Source: Deltaproteobacteria bacterium RIFCSPHIGHO2_02_FULL_40_11 (GTDB lineage Bacteria > Bdellovibrionota > JACOXK01 > 2-02-FULL-40-11). From it: DNA of 17,011 nucleotides. The stretch spans positions 9,556-26,566 of the forward strand of contig MGRI01000050.1 of assembly GCA_001798105.1 (NCBI GenBank), in the 5' to 3' direction. Positions 6,262 through 13,731 of this stretch are shown here, one piece after another (within the stretch, counting starts at the first letter, position 1; the number at the start of each line of letters is the position of its first letter). The notes under the pieces were generated by a model that was not told the origin of the DNA, made no database searches, and saw only the letters and a program-made list of their open reading frames with translations. Made by a program: the position numbers and the translations under genes.

Positions 6262-7368
6262 TTACATTTTAAAAAGGGGGTCGGATTTCCGACCGCGTAA
6301 AAAAGGATTTGTCTTCGGAAGCTTCGGAAAAAGCTTGTGATTTGCCTTTGGAAACGCAAAATTTGAAATCTCTTGAAGCTGAATCCATTTCCAGGCTTCG
6401 CATTCAATCGCACGTGGACGCCCTTTCATGTACTTGCACACGAAAGCTTCCATCTCAATTGAAAAATGTGTGAATTGGTGTTTTATTTTTCCAATGGAGC
6501 TTCCAACTTCTACATCAACCCCCACTTCTTCTTTCACTTCGCGCGCGGCGCAAGCAGCCGATGTTTCGCCTTTTTGAATTTTGCCTCCCGGAAATTCCCA
6601 AAGCCCGCCCAAAAGCCCTTTGGATTTTCTTTTACTCACTAAAATTTTATTTCCCTTCCACACCACCCCGACTGCAATTTGATAATGGGGTCTTTCTAAT
6701 TTTTTTTCAGGCTTGGGATACACATCCACCGTTTTCGTTTCAAAAGCTTTGCAATGCTTTTGAACCGGGCAAATTAAACACTTTGGATTTTTAGGAACGC
6801 AAATTGTCGCCCCTAAATCCATCAGCGCTTCATTAAAGGTGCCAGGATATTTTTTTGAGATATTTTTATTTAAAAACGTTTCAATCTGTAAAAGCCCTTG
6901 GGAGGGTGGCACATCTAACGCCAGCACCCGCGCAATGACGCGCTTAATATTGCCATCAATACATGCAACAACATGCCCAAAAGCAATCGACCCCACAGCT
7001 GCCAACGTATAAGGGCCGATGCCTTTCAGTGTTTTCAGATCTTCCAATCGAGAGGGAACTTTTCCATTAAAATCTTTTACAACCTGCTGGCAGGCTTTTT
7101 GAAAATTTCGGCATCGGGCATAATACCCCAATCCTTCCCAAAGTTTTAAAACCTCATCTTCTTTGGCTCTTGCAACAGATGCCACCGTCGGAAATTTTTT
7201 GAGCCACCGTTCGTAATACGGACGAACCGTATCCACCTGCGTTTGTTGCAACATAATTTCAGAAAGCCAAATTTTATAAGGATTTTTTTCCCCCCGCCAG
7301 GGCATCTCCCTGGCATATTTTTTAAACCAACTTAAAAGGTCTTTTGAAAACTGAGGCATGAGGGGCAT
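6262..7368 (-). CDS. mutY: A/G-specific adenine DNA glycosylase MutY with intact Nudix box
   Basis: The 368-residue enzyme removes adenine mispaired with 8-oxoguanine or guanine. Domain order: HhH-GPD glycosylase (about 8-185) with catalytic E37 in WLSEIMLQQTQV, the helix-hairpin-helix LKGIGPYTLAAV (113-125) and catalytic D138 in CIDGNIKR; a 4Fe-4S loop C190-x6-C197-x2-C200-x5-C206; a linker; and a C-terminal MutT-like domain (about 228-345) with HQFTH at 297-301. Unlike the eroded version in many MutY proteins, residues 262-284 fit the whole Nudix motif G-x5-E-x7-RE-V-x-EE-x-G-V. A start three codons later (7359) is equally possible; neither has a Shine-Dalgarno. The last ten codons contain a terminator-like hairpin. 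The gene is divergent from the resB cluster. Confidence 0.95.
   Translation of the reverse strand: MPLMPQFSKDLLSWFKKYAREMPWRGEKNPYKIWLSEIMLQQTQVDTVRPYYERWLKKFPTVASVARAKEDEVLKLWEGLGYYARCRNFQKACQQVVKDFNGKVPSRLEDLKTLKGIGPYTLAAVGSIAFGHVVACIDGNIKRVIARVLALDVPPSQGLLQIETFLNKNISKKYPGTFNEALMDLGATICVPKNPKCLICPVQKHCKAFETKTVDVYPKPEKKLERPHYQIAVGVVWKGNKILVSKRKSKGLLGGLWEFPGGKIQKGETSAACAAREVKEEVGVDVEVGSSIGKIKHQFTHFSIEMEAFVCKYMKGRPRAIECEAWKWIQLQEISNFAFPKANHKLFPKLPKTNPFLRGRKSDPLFKM
6271..6294 (-). terminator. Terminator-like hairpin inside the last codons of mutY
   Basis: GGTCGGA and TCCGACC form a 7-bp stem with a 2-base loop (or 6 bp with 4), followed on the minus strand by CCC and five T. It has the look of an intrinsic terminator acting on mutY transcripts, but it lies before the TAA at 6264-6262. 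The sigma-54-like promoter of the next gene lies beyond it, consistent with a transcript boundary here. Coordinates may be off by one base. Confidence 0.55.
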
Positions 7369-7409
7369 TATAAGGACATCGCTTTATAAAATAAACTTAT
7401 TTATCACAG

Positions 7410-7423
7410 CTGACCCAGGTCAG
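7410..7423. promoter_or_regulatory. Inverted repeat CTGACC-CA-GGTCAG, possible operator
   Basis: Perfect 6-bp arms separated by two bases lie midway in the 111-base gap between divergent mutY and the cytochrome-biogenesis cluster. The size and position suit a dimeric regulator for either side. The regulator is unknown. Confidence 0.35.
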
Positions 7424-7462
7424 TTTTCCACTCGAGAACTTCTTCCCATTCCCAAGCTTATC

Positions 7463-7471
7463 TGATATATC
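7463..7471 (+). promoter_or_regulatory. Candidate extended -10 of the resB-ccsA cluster
   Basis: TGATATATC fits an extended -10 (TGN followed by TATATC) with a TTCCCA 17 bases upstream as a weak -35. It ends eight bases before the ATG at 7480 and no Shine-Dalgarno is present, so the transcript may be leaderless or nearly so. Confidence 0.4.
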
Positions 7472-7479
7472 CCAAACCA

Positions 7480-9228
7480 ATGCGTAAGAAATTTTTACAC
7501 ACTTTCGGTTCTCTCAAGCTGGCCATTTTTTTAATTTTAGCGCTCGCAGGGGTATGCACCTATGCCACTTTTTTTGAATCGGCCTATGGCACGCAAGCTG
7601 TGCAACATTCTATTTATAAAACCTTTTGGTTTGGCCTTTTACTCATTTTCATTGCCCTCAGCGTTGCGTGTGCTGCGCTTAAGAAATATCCCTGGAAACA
7701 CCATCAAGTGGGGTTTGTGCTGACCCATTTGGGGATTCTCATTTTAATTGCGGGTTCTTTTGTTTCTTTTATGAAAGGCATCGATGCTACACTTTCTTTT
7801 CAAAATGGTGAGACCAAAACACATTATATCTGTTCTGATGAAATCTTTGCCGTTACCCATGTTCAAACGAGTGCTACGTTTTCAAAAACAATGGAAACGG
7901 GCCCCTACCCCAGAGAAGATAGCTTTGCTTCCTTTTCTTTCCCAGACCAAACAAACGTCGTGGTCGACCGGTTTTATCCGCATGCCGCCTATGAAACAGA
8001 AACCATTGCACATGAACAAGGAAGTGGATCTGCCATTTCGGTTCGGCTTCAAAACCAATTTGTAAATACCACGGAATGGCTTTACTTTGATATGCCCACC
8101 CAAGCCCAAACCCAATTGGGCCCTGCGCAAATTTCTTTTAAACAATTAAGCGAAACAGATCTTAAATATTTTCTTCAAAAAACGAAAAAAACCCAATCGC
8201 TGATTGGGGAAATCAAACTCATCACCCCCCAAAAAACATATTCTGTCCCTTTCCACTCAATGGAAAAATCGCTTCAAGTTCCTGGAACATCTTTTCAATT
8301 GAAAAACATTCAATATTTTCCAGATGCCGCTGTCATCAATAATAAATTGGTCAATCGCTCTCCTGAAGCGAAGAACCCAGCCCTAAAACTAGAACTTTTT
8401 GGGAACAAAGGTACGGAGACACATGTGTCTTTTGCTTTATTCCCCCAATTTCCTTCGACACACCAACAAAATAGTTTATATGACTCAAAAATTGAGTTTG
8501 TTTCAGCTGGGGGACTCCCTTCAGAACAAAAATCACTCCAAATTGGAAAACTGAATGACACATTATATTACCGTGTCAATTCTTCAAAAGGCATCCAAAC
8601 GGGGAAAGTAGAAGTTGGAAAAAGCTACGAAACAGGTTGGATGGAATTAAAATTTACCATTGAAAAATTTTATCCTAAAGCCCTGCAAAAAATAAATTAT
8701 AGACCCATTCGCGTCAAAGATCCCAATAATCCAAAAGTTCCTTCTGCAGTGCGTTTCACTTTTTCAAAAAACGCCAAACAAATGCATGCATGGCTTTATT
8801 ATGGGGAAGTCAATTCTGTTTTTTTTGAAAAAGACGAGTATCGAATTACCTATCAACCCAAAATGGAATCTTTGGGGTTTGCGCTGCAACTTGAAAAATT
8901 TGAAATGGGGGTAGATCCCGGCACAGATAATCCCGCTTCCTACCAAAGCCGTGTGATTTTAAAAGATACGCTTCGAAACGTGAATCAAAGCCATCTCATC
9001 AGCATGAATGAGCCCCTGGATTATAAGGGATTTACATTTTATCAATCGAGTTTCTTTAAAGATGAATCTGGACAACCCATTGGCAGTGTTTTGTCTGTGG
9101 GCTATGACCCCGGCAGAAATTTAAAATATGGCGGGTCGATCCTTATGGTTTTAGGCATTTTACTTATGTTTTTCTTCCGCCAAGCGTATATCGATGCCTA
9201 TCGAAAATTAAAAAATAGAGGGAAATAA
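7480..9228 (+). CDS. resB: System II cytochrome c biogenesis protein ResB/Ccs1
   Basis: The 582-residue membrane protein pairs with CcsA/ResC to carry haem across the membrane and attach it to apocytochromes in the periplasm. The N-terminus is typical: SLKLAIFLILALAG (helix 1, about 11-30), a second helix about 49-66, and VLTHLGILILIAGSFVS (helix 3, about 79-97) containing the conserved histidine H83. A long periplasmic domain follows (about 100-548). The C-terminal family signature MNEPLDYKGFTFYQSSFF and VGYDPGRNLKYGG leads into the last helix (about 550-567). Its length suits the family. The TAA (9226-9228) is directly followed by the ATG of the next gene, so the two are made together. It lies immediately upstream of four multihaem cytochromes, its likely clients. 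Confidence 0.92.
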   Translation: MRKKFLHTFGSLKLAIFLILALAGVCTYATFFESAYGTQAVQHSIYKTFWFGLLLIFIALSVACAALKKYPWKHHQVGFVLTHLGILILIAGSFVSFMKGIDATLSFQNGETKTHYICSDEIFAVTHVQTSATFSKTMETGPYPREDSFASFSFPDQTNVVVDRFYPHAAYETETIAHEQGSGSAISVRLQNQFVNTTEWLYFDMPTQAQTQLGPAQISFKQLSETDLKYFLQKTKKTQSLIGEIKLITPQKTYSVPFHSMEKSLQVPGTSFQLKNIQYFPDAAVINNKLVNRSPEAKNPALKLELFGNKGTETHVSFALFPQFPSTHQQNSLYDSKIEFVSAGGLPSEQKSLQIGKLNDTLYYRVNSSKGIQTGKVEVGKSYETGWMELKFTIEKFYPKALQKINYRPIRVKDPNNPKVPSAVRFTFSKNAKQMHAWLYYGEVNSVFFEKDEYRITYQPKMESLGFALQLEKFEMGVDPGTDNPASYQSRVILKDTLRNVNQSHLISMNEPLDYKGFTFYQSSFFKDESGQPIGSVLSVGYDPGRNLKYGGSILMVLGILLMFFFRQAYIDAYRKLKNRGK

Positions 9229-10893
9229 ATGAAAAAATATTTTTGGATTTTTTTGATACTCTTACTTTCAACGCTATTATTTTCAACATCTGGGCATACA
9301 CAACACCTTTCTTTTGAGCATCTTAAATCCCTTCCGATTCAACAAGGCGGTAGAGTGAAGCCCCTCGATACATTCGCCCGCGAAATTGTTCAAACCGTTA
9401 CAGGAAAATCATCGTTTCAAGGACAATCTGCCATTCAACTGCTTTTGGCGTGGTTTGCAAATCCCTCAGCCTGGGACAATATTGAAATGATTGAAATTCG
9501 TTCTTTGGAACTTAAAAAGAAATTGGGATTACACCACGACCAAAAATATTTCACACTGGCCCAATTGGGCCACTTAAAACCACTGGAACCCGATTTTCAA
9601 ACCATTCACAACAAAACACAAAATGAAGAAAAGTTGACCCCTTATGAAGAAGGTGTAAATCGCTTGTTTACACAAGTTTCTTTGGTGCAACGCATTGGCT
9701 ATGGCGAACTGTTGGCAGTCATCCCACATCCTACACATCCAGATGAACCCTGGTTTTCATTCATTGACCTGGAACCTTCTGCAAGACTTCTATCCGTTTA
9801 TAACGACACAGAATCTCGGGCCAAATTAGAAGAACTAAAAGTGCTTTTACAAGGCATGGCACAATCCTACACAGCCAATGATGCGGCATCCTTTTACTTA
9901 ACCACCACAAAATTAAAACAGATCCTTTCAGAGTTGCCTAAAATAAGTGGGTACCCTTTTTCCAAAACCCTTTCTTTAGAAATTTTTTACAATGCGTTTC
10001 ATCCCTTCCGAAAAGCATGGATTTTTTATGTCTTGGCAGCGGTCCTCTTAAGCTTATTGGCTTTAACAGCTGGGAAACTTCATACCGCTTTTTTATACAC
10101 GGGAACGGCAGCTTCTATTTTAGCTTTTTTAAGTCATGTCTTGGGTTTTTATTTGCGATGCACGATTTCTGGAAGAGCGCCTGTTGGAACCATGTATGAA
10201 TCTGTCGTATGGGTAAGTCTTGTTCTGATGGTTTTTGCTTTTTTTCTTTTTTACAAACATCAAAGCATTGGTATTTTAATTGCGGCTTGTATCATGAGTG
10301 CCATTGGTTTGGTTTTGGCAGACAATTTGCCTTTAATTTTAGATCCTTCTTTGCGGCCCCTGGCGCCTGTTTTAAGAAGTAATTTTTGGCTTACGATCCA
10401 TGTACTTACCATTACTTCAAGTTATGCAGCCTTTGCCTTGGCCATGGCTTTAAGCAATTGGGTTCTGGTAAAATATTTATTGCGTCACCCGAAAACAGAA
10501 ATTCGAACGTGGGTTCAGTATGCTTATCAGGCCATTCAAATTGGTGTTTTGCTTTTAGCAGCGGGCACCATTTTAGGCGGCGTTTGGGCAGATTATTCTT
10601 GGGGACGATTTTGGGGCTGGGATCCCAAAGAAGTCTGGGCTTTAATTGCGTTACTTTTATACCTGGCTGTCATTCATGGCAGATATGCCGGTTGGCTCAA
10701 TGATTTTTGGATGTCTGCGGCGTCTGTCATGGCGTTTCAAGGGGTTTTGATGGCATGGTATGGTGTGAACTTTGTCTTGGGTGTGGGGCTTCATAGCTAT
10801 GGATTTGGCGCCGGCGGACTCATTTATGTCCTCACGTATGTCCTGATTCAAGTACTGTTTATTGCGGGGGTTTGGTTTAAATCGAAACCATGA
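9229..10893 (+). CDS. ccsA: System II cytochrome c synthetase CcsA/ResC with periplasmic N-terminal domain
   Basis: The 554-residue protein supplies the haem-handling half of the ResBC synthetase. An N-terminal signal or anchor helix (about 4-20) precedes a periplasmic domain with SLPIQQGGRVKPLDTFARE (34-52), a motif that I recall from CcsA-type proteins of Bacteroidetes, epsilon- and deltaproteobacteria. From about 262 on there are eight or so membrane helices with GRAPVGTMYESVVW (315-328) and the tryptophan-rich WWD-type motif WGRFWGWDPKEVWAL (458-472) that binds haem. Histidines H303, H391 and H522 (in LHSYGFG) sit where the family has haem ligands. It begins one base after the resB stop. 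No strong terminator follows; the next gene starts 72 bases on. Confidence 0.93.
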   Translation: MKKYFWIFLILLLSTLLFSTSGHTQHLSFEHLKSLPIQQGGRVKPLDTFAREIVQTVTGKSSFQGQSAIQLLLAWFANPSAWDNIEMIEIRSLELKKKLGLHHDQKYFTLAQLGHLKPLEPDFQTIHNKTQNEEKLTPYEEGVNRLFTQVSLVQRIGYGELLAVIPHPTHPDEPWFSFIDLEPSARLLSVYNDTESRAKLEELKVLLQGMAQSYTANDAASFYLTTTKLKQILSELPKISGYPFSKTLSLEIFYNAFHPFRKAWIFYVLAAVLLSLLALTAGKLHTAFLYTGTAASILAFLSHVLGFYLRCTISGRAPVGTMYESVVWVSLVLMVFAFFLFYKHQSIGILIAACIMSAIGLVLADNLPLILDPSLRPLAPVLRSNFWLTIHVLTITSSYAAFALAMALSNWVLVKYLLRHPKTEIRTWVQYAYQAIQIGVLLLAAGTILGGVWADYSWGRFWGWDPKEVWALIALLLYLAVIHGRYAGWLNDFWMSAASVMAFQGVLMAWYGVNFVLGVGLHSYGFGAGGLIYVLTYVLIQVLFIAGVWFKSKP

Positions 10894-10950
10894 TTTAGAT
10901 CATCCTTTTTTATTTTCCACATTGATTCCACTTACGAAACACACTATTTG

Positions 10951-10959
10951 TGATATAAA
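10951..10959 (+). promoter_or_regulatory. Candidate extended -10 upstream of the 8-haem lipoprotein
   Basis: TGATATAAA matches the extended -10 form TGNTATAAT except for the last base. It ends six bases before the ATG at 10966. No Shine-Dalgarno and only a poor -35 are visible. An internal promoter giving a leaderless cytochrome transcript is possible. Confidence 0.4.
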
Positions 10960-10965
10960 GTAAGT

Positions 10966-11775
10966 ATGCGTTATCATTTAATCATTTTTACTTTTTTATC
11001 CTTAACGCTGATTGGCGGTTGCGCTAAAAAATCCAGACTCCCTTCCCAAGAAGATACTTTAGGGGCAGACTCCAAAAAAGAAACATCCAACGAAATGGGC
11101 GGCCTGGGCATTTATCCCCATTCTGAAAAATTTCGTCTCACAAACGAGCATGGACTTACTTTTTACCAAGAGAAAGAAAAATGCATGGTTTGTCATGGAA
11201 AAGATCTAGAAGGTGGCCGCGTGGAAGTAGCCTGCCGAAAATGTCACGGCGGTGTATTTCCCCACACAGAAAGTTTTAAAAAAGAAGATCATGGCGGGAA
11301 ATATTTAGAAAATCGTTCGCTGTGTACCCTGTGTCATGGATTCGATTATAAAGGCGGTAATTCAAAAGTAGCTTGCGTGGGATGCCATAGCTACCCCCAC
11401 CCCAAAAAATGGGCATTTCAAGACAATCATGGCGGGGCCTATGTCAATACACTCGATCCCAAGGTGGCTGAAGAAAAACAAAAAAGCAGTTGCCTGCACT
11501 GTCATGGGGAAGACAGCCTATTTAAACAAAAGTTTGAAGAAAAATATCCAGGCACATTTGTTTCCTGTGGAACCTGCCATACCCCAATCCCACATTCAGA
11601 AGATTTTACGTATGGAGATCACGATGTTCTTGCCAGAACCTATGCTGGTAAATGTACACTCTGCCATACGGGATTAAAACGTCTTCTGCCGTCTTTGGAC
11701 AATGGCTGCTATGATTGCCACGATGAAGATAAGCTGCCCATCATGAAATGGGTAAAGCCCGATGAAGACAAATAG
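10966..11775 (+). CDS. Octahaem c-type cytochrome, predicted lipoprotein
   Basis: The 269-residue protein has a lipoprotein signal peptide with lipobox IGGC (C19), so it should be lipid-anchored on the periplasmic side of a membrane. It holds eight CXXCH haem sites starting at C73, C90, C120, C137, C176, C201, C230 and C248. The first four form two copies of a two-haem module: CxxCHGxDxxGG, then CxxCH about 12 residues later, then a PH pair and a loop with DHGG or NHGG. The other four match the C-terminal part of the next gene product closely. Apart from the CXXCH sites no catalytic motif is seen, so it most likely carries electrons. The start has no Shine-Dalgarno but gives a clean signal peptide. 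Confidence 0.9.
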   Translation: MRYHLIIFTFLSLTLIGGCAKKSRLPSQEDTLGADSKKETSNEMGGLGIYPHSEKFRLTNEHGLTFYQEKEKCMVCHGKDLEGGRVEVACRKCHGGVFPHTESFKKEDHGGKYLENRSLCTLCHGFDYKGGNSKVACVGCHSYPHPKKWAFQDNHGGAYVNTLDPKVAEEKQKSSCLHCHGEDSLFKQKFEEKYPGTFVSCGTCHTPIPHSEDFTYGDHDVLARTYAGKCTLCHTGLKRLLPSLDNGCYDCHDEDKLPIMKWVKPDEDK

Positions 11776-11786
11776 GGTTTCTCCTT

Positions 11787-11808
11787 GATCATCCCTGGAA
11801 GGATGATC
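11787..11808 (+). repeat. Hairpin in the gap between the two paralogous cytochrome genes
   Basis: GATCATCC and GGATGATC form a perfect 8-bp stem with a 6-base loop CTGGAA, 12 bases past the TAG of the 8-haem gene and 14 bases before the next ATG. No U-run follows, so it is not an intrinsic terminator. An RNA processing or stability role is possible. Confidence 0.45.
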
Positions 11809-11821
11809 TAAATTTAAAGAT

Positions 11822-12460
11822 ATGCCAATGACATGTTTGAGATTAATCATTTTATGTTGTGTTTCAATAAGCTTAAGCTTTTGCAATCGCCCGACTTCTA
11901 TGCCTGATAATGTTCATCCCTTCCAACCGGCATCATCGTCCGAAACACGCCCAACGCCTCAAATTCCAGACCCGCATGACACAGAATTTAAAACCACTTT
12001 TTTACATGGCGTCGCTTATTTTAAAGATGAACAATCCTGTCAAACCTGTCATGGAGTTGATTTTTCGGGAGGCCTCTCAAATACAGCGTGTACGAAATGC
12101 CATCCCTACCCGCACCCCCTAAAATGGTCTTTTCCTAAAAACCATGGGGAAACATATGCCCAAAAACAGAAGGCATGCCTGATTTGCCACACTCTAAAAA
12201 GTGCCTTTCATATCAGACACCCTCAGAAATTTGTTTCGTGTGGACAATGCCACACCCAAATTCCCCACACCGCAGACTTTCAAGAAGGAGACCATGCGGA
12301 TCTTGCCAAAACCTATGAAGGAAAATGTACCCAATGCCATACCGATCTTCGTAAATATCTCCCCAACCAGGAAGGCGAAGGATGCATGGGCTGTCATGAT
12401 GAAGATGAAAAACCCATCTTGCGTTGGAGAAACACAGGGAGAACCCCAGAAAAAAAATGA
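11822..12460 (+). CDS. Hexahaem c-type cytochrome, paralogue of the preceding 8-haem protein
   Basis: The 212-residue protein has an exported N-terminus (hydrophobic 5-20). SLSFC at 18-21 resembles a lipobox but has Phe before the Cys, so lipidation is doubtful. Six CXXCH sites start at C73, C90, C119, C140, C169 and C188. From the second module on it aligns with the 8-haem protein without large gaps: YPHPLKWSFPKNHG against YPHPKKWAFQDNHG, FVSCGQCHTQIPH against FVSCGTCHTPIPH, and a shared CHDEDE/CHDEDK end. It lacks one two-haem module. The start may be M1 or M3 (11828); no good Shine-Dalgarno is present. The TGA overlaps the ATG of the next gene (ATGA at 12457-12460), indicating translational coupling. 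It probably passes electrons in series or in parallel with its paralogue. Confidence 0.87.
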   Translation: MPMTCLRLIILCCVSISLSFCNRPTSMPDNVHPFQPASSSETRPTPQIPDPHDTEFKTTFLHGVAYFKDEQSCQTCHGVDFSGGLSNTACTKCHPYPHPLKWSFPKNHGETYAQKQKACLICHTLKSAFHIRHPQKFVSCGQCHTQIPHTADFQEGDHADLAKTYEGKCTQCHTDLRKYLPNQEGEGCMGCHDEDEKPILRWRNTGRTPEKK

Positions 12461-13731
12461 AGTCCAAAGCCGTTTACTTCTTTTTTGTTCTGCTGATCCC
12501 CGCTTTCGCGGGGATGACATTGGCTTTTGCCAAAACGCCGCCACCTAAAAATACCCCCAAAATGGATTTTAAAACCTGTGCCACATCTGAATGCCACACC
12601 GATATTTATAAAATTGAACACAAGCATAGCCCCATTAAAGCGGGCGGTTGTCATTTATGTCATGAGCCGATTTTAGGCACACACAAATTTAAGCTTTTTG
12701 AAAACCGTCAAAAAATGTGCACCGATTGCCACGAAGACATGGCAAAGAAAAATTTTGGAAAAACAAAAGGCCAATTTACGCTTCGAACGGAAAACCATCT
12801 TTTTGCAACCCATCCGCTGGATACGTTGCTAAGACCCGAAACAAAAGAAAAATTTGAAAAAACGGGGTTAAAATTGCATCAGGGAAAAATGGAATGTTTA
12901 ACCTGTCACAATCCCCATGGCACAAACCAAACCCACTTGCTTCGAAATATTCCCACGAAGGGCAAGCAAGCTGCTTTATGTTTTACCTGCCATGCACCTA
13001 AATTTACAGCCAATACACATCCCATGAAAAACGACCAATGCTTTGATTGCCACGGGTTTCATAAAGCGAAATTTCAGTCTACGCTCATCAAATTTGAAAA
13101 AAAAGGCGAGGATTTTATTTGTATGGACTGCCATTCAGAAAAAAAATCACTCTCAGATACCAAGCATGACGGTTTTAAGTTTTCAAAATCCAATAAAACA
13201 CATGCCCAAAATACATTTACACTGCCAAAGCATATGTTTACCCAATGCCAAACCTGCCATAGCATGCACAAAAGCCATACCAAAGGCGCGCTTTTGGTGT
13301 CAAAAAAGAAATCTGATCCAAAAACACATTCTGTAGATAGCCTATGTTTGGGATGCCACCAAAACAAAGATACGAAAGAAATTACACAAATTAAAACCCA
13401 TTTTAAACATATCCCCATTCAGCTTTCTTCTGTGACAGACCCCGAGACACAGGAAGAATATACGCCTCGGTTTTACACTGATAAAGGTGAAAAAACAAAA
13501 AGCCCCACAGGTGAATTTTACCTAAGCTGCTCCACATGCCACAATCCCCATGAATGGCATTTCAACCCAGACATGCCAAAAGACGTTCAAGGCACCATTG
13601 ATAACTCATTTTTATTTTCCTCTAAAAAAACCATCTTATTTTGTGCACAGTGTCACGATGAAGAAGCCTATGACCTTTACACAAAATTTCACTTTCGGAA
13701 GAAAAAAGAAACGCAAGAAGGATCCAAGTGA
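12457..13731 (+). CDS. Undecahaem c-type cytochrome with paired CXXCH domains
   Basis: The 424-residue secreted protein has ten CXXCH sites (starting C65, C88, C147, C175, C195, C222, C264, C297, C358, C396) plus one CX4CH site (C41-H47), giving eleven predicted haems. CLTCHNPHG with a following LCFTCH is the doubled-CXXCH motif found in many large periplasmic cytochromes, and CSTCHNPH near the end repeats it. The signal peptide is MKSKAVYFFFVLLIPAFAGM plus TLAFA, with cleavage likely after AFA at 25; its middle is encoded by a palindromic repeat. The frame is open eleven codons further up, but the ATG at 12457 overlaps the upstream TGA and starts a proper signal peptide, so it is chosen. The TGA overlaps the GTG of the next gene. 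It is probably the main periplasmic electron wire of the cluster. Confidence 0.88.
   Translation: MKSKAVYFFFVLLIPAFAGMTLAFAKTPPPKNTPKMDFKTCATSECHTDIYKIEHKHSPIKAGGCHLCHEPILGTHKFKLFENRQKMCTDCHEDMAKKNFGKTKGQFTLRTENHLFATHPLDTLLRPETKEKFEKTGLKLHQGKMECLTCHNPHGTNQTHLLRNIPTKGKQAALCFTCHAPKFTANTHPMKNDQCFDCHGFHKAKFQSTLIKFEKKGEDFICMDCHSEKKSLSDTKHDGFKFSKSNKTHAQNTFTLPKHMFTQCQTCHSMHKSHTKGALLVSKKKSDPKTHSVDSLCLGCHQNKDTKEITQIKTHFKHIPIQLSSVTDPETQEEYTPRFYTDKGEKTKSPTGEFYLSCSTCHNPHEWHFNPDMPKDVQGTIDNSFLFSSKKTILFCAQCHDEEAYDLYTKFHFRKKKETQEGSK
12495..12518. repeat. Dispersed palindromic repeat lying inside the signal-peptide coding region
   Basis: ATCCCCGC and GCGGGGAT form a perfect 8-bp stem with loop TTTC (12496-12515), flanked as GATCCCCGC...GATGAC. 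I recognise this as a very widespread palindromic repeat of proteobacterial genomes, whose translation in this frame is the familiar IPAFAGMT. It begins 38 bases after the start codon of the 11-haem gene and is read through in frame. Confidence 0.75.

Noticed and set aside
10885..10910. Intrinsic terminator after ccsA (ATGAT-TTAG-ATCAT followed by CCTTTTTT)
   Set aside because: The stem is only five pairs and nearly all A-T, too weak to call, although the T run is suggestive.
12424..12456. Start of the 11-haem cytochrome eleven codons upstream
   Set aside because: It would put a charged stretch before the signal peptide; the ATG overlapping the upstream TGA at 12457 is the natural coupled start.
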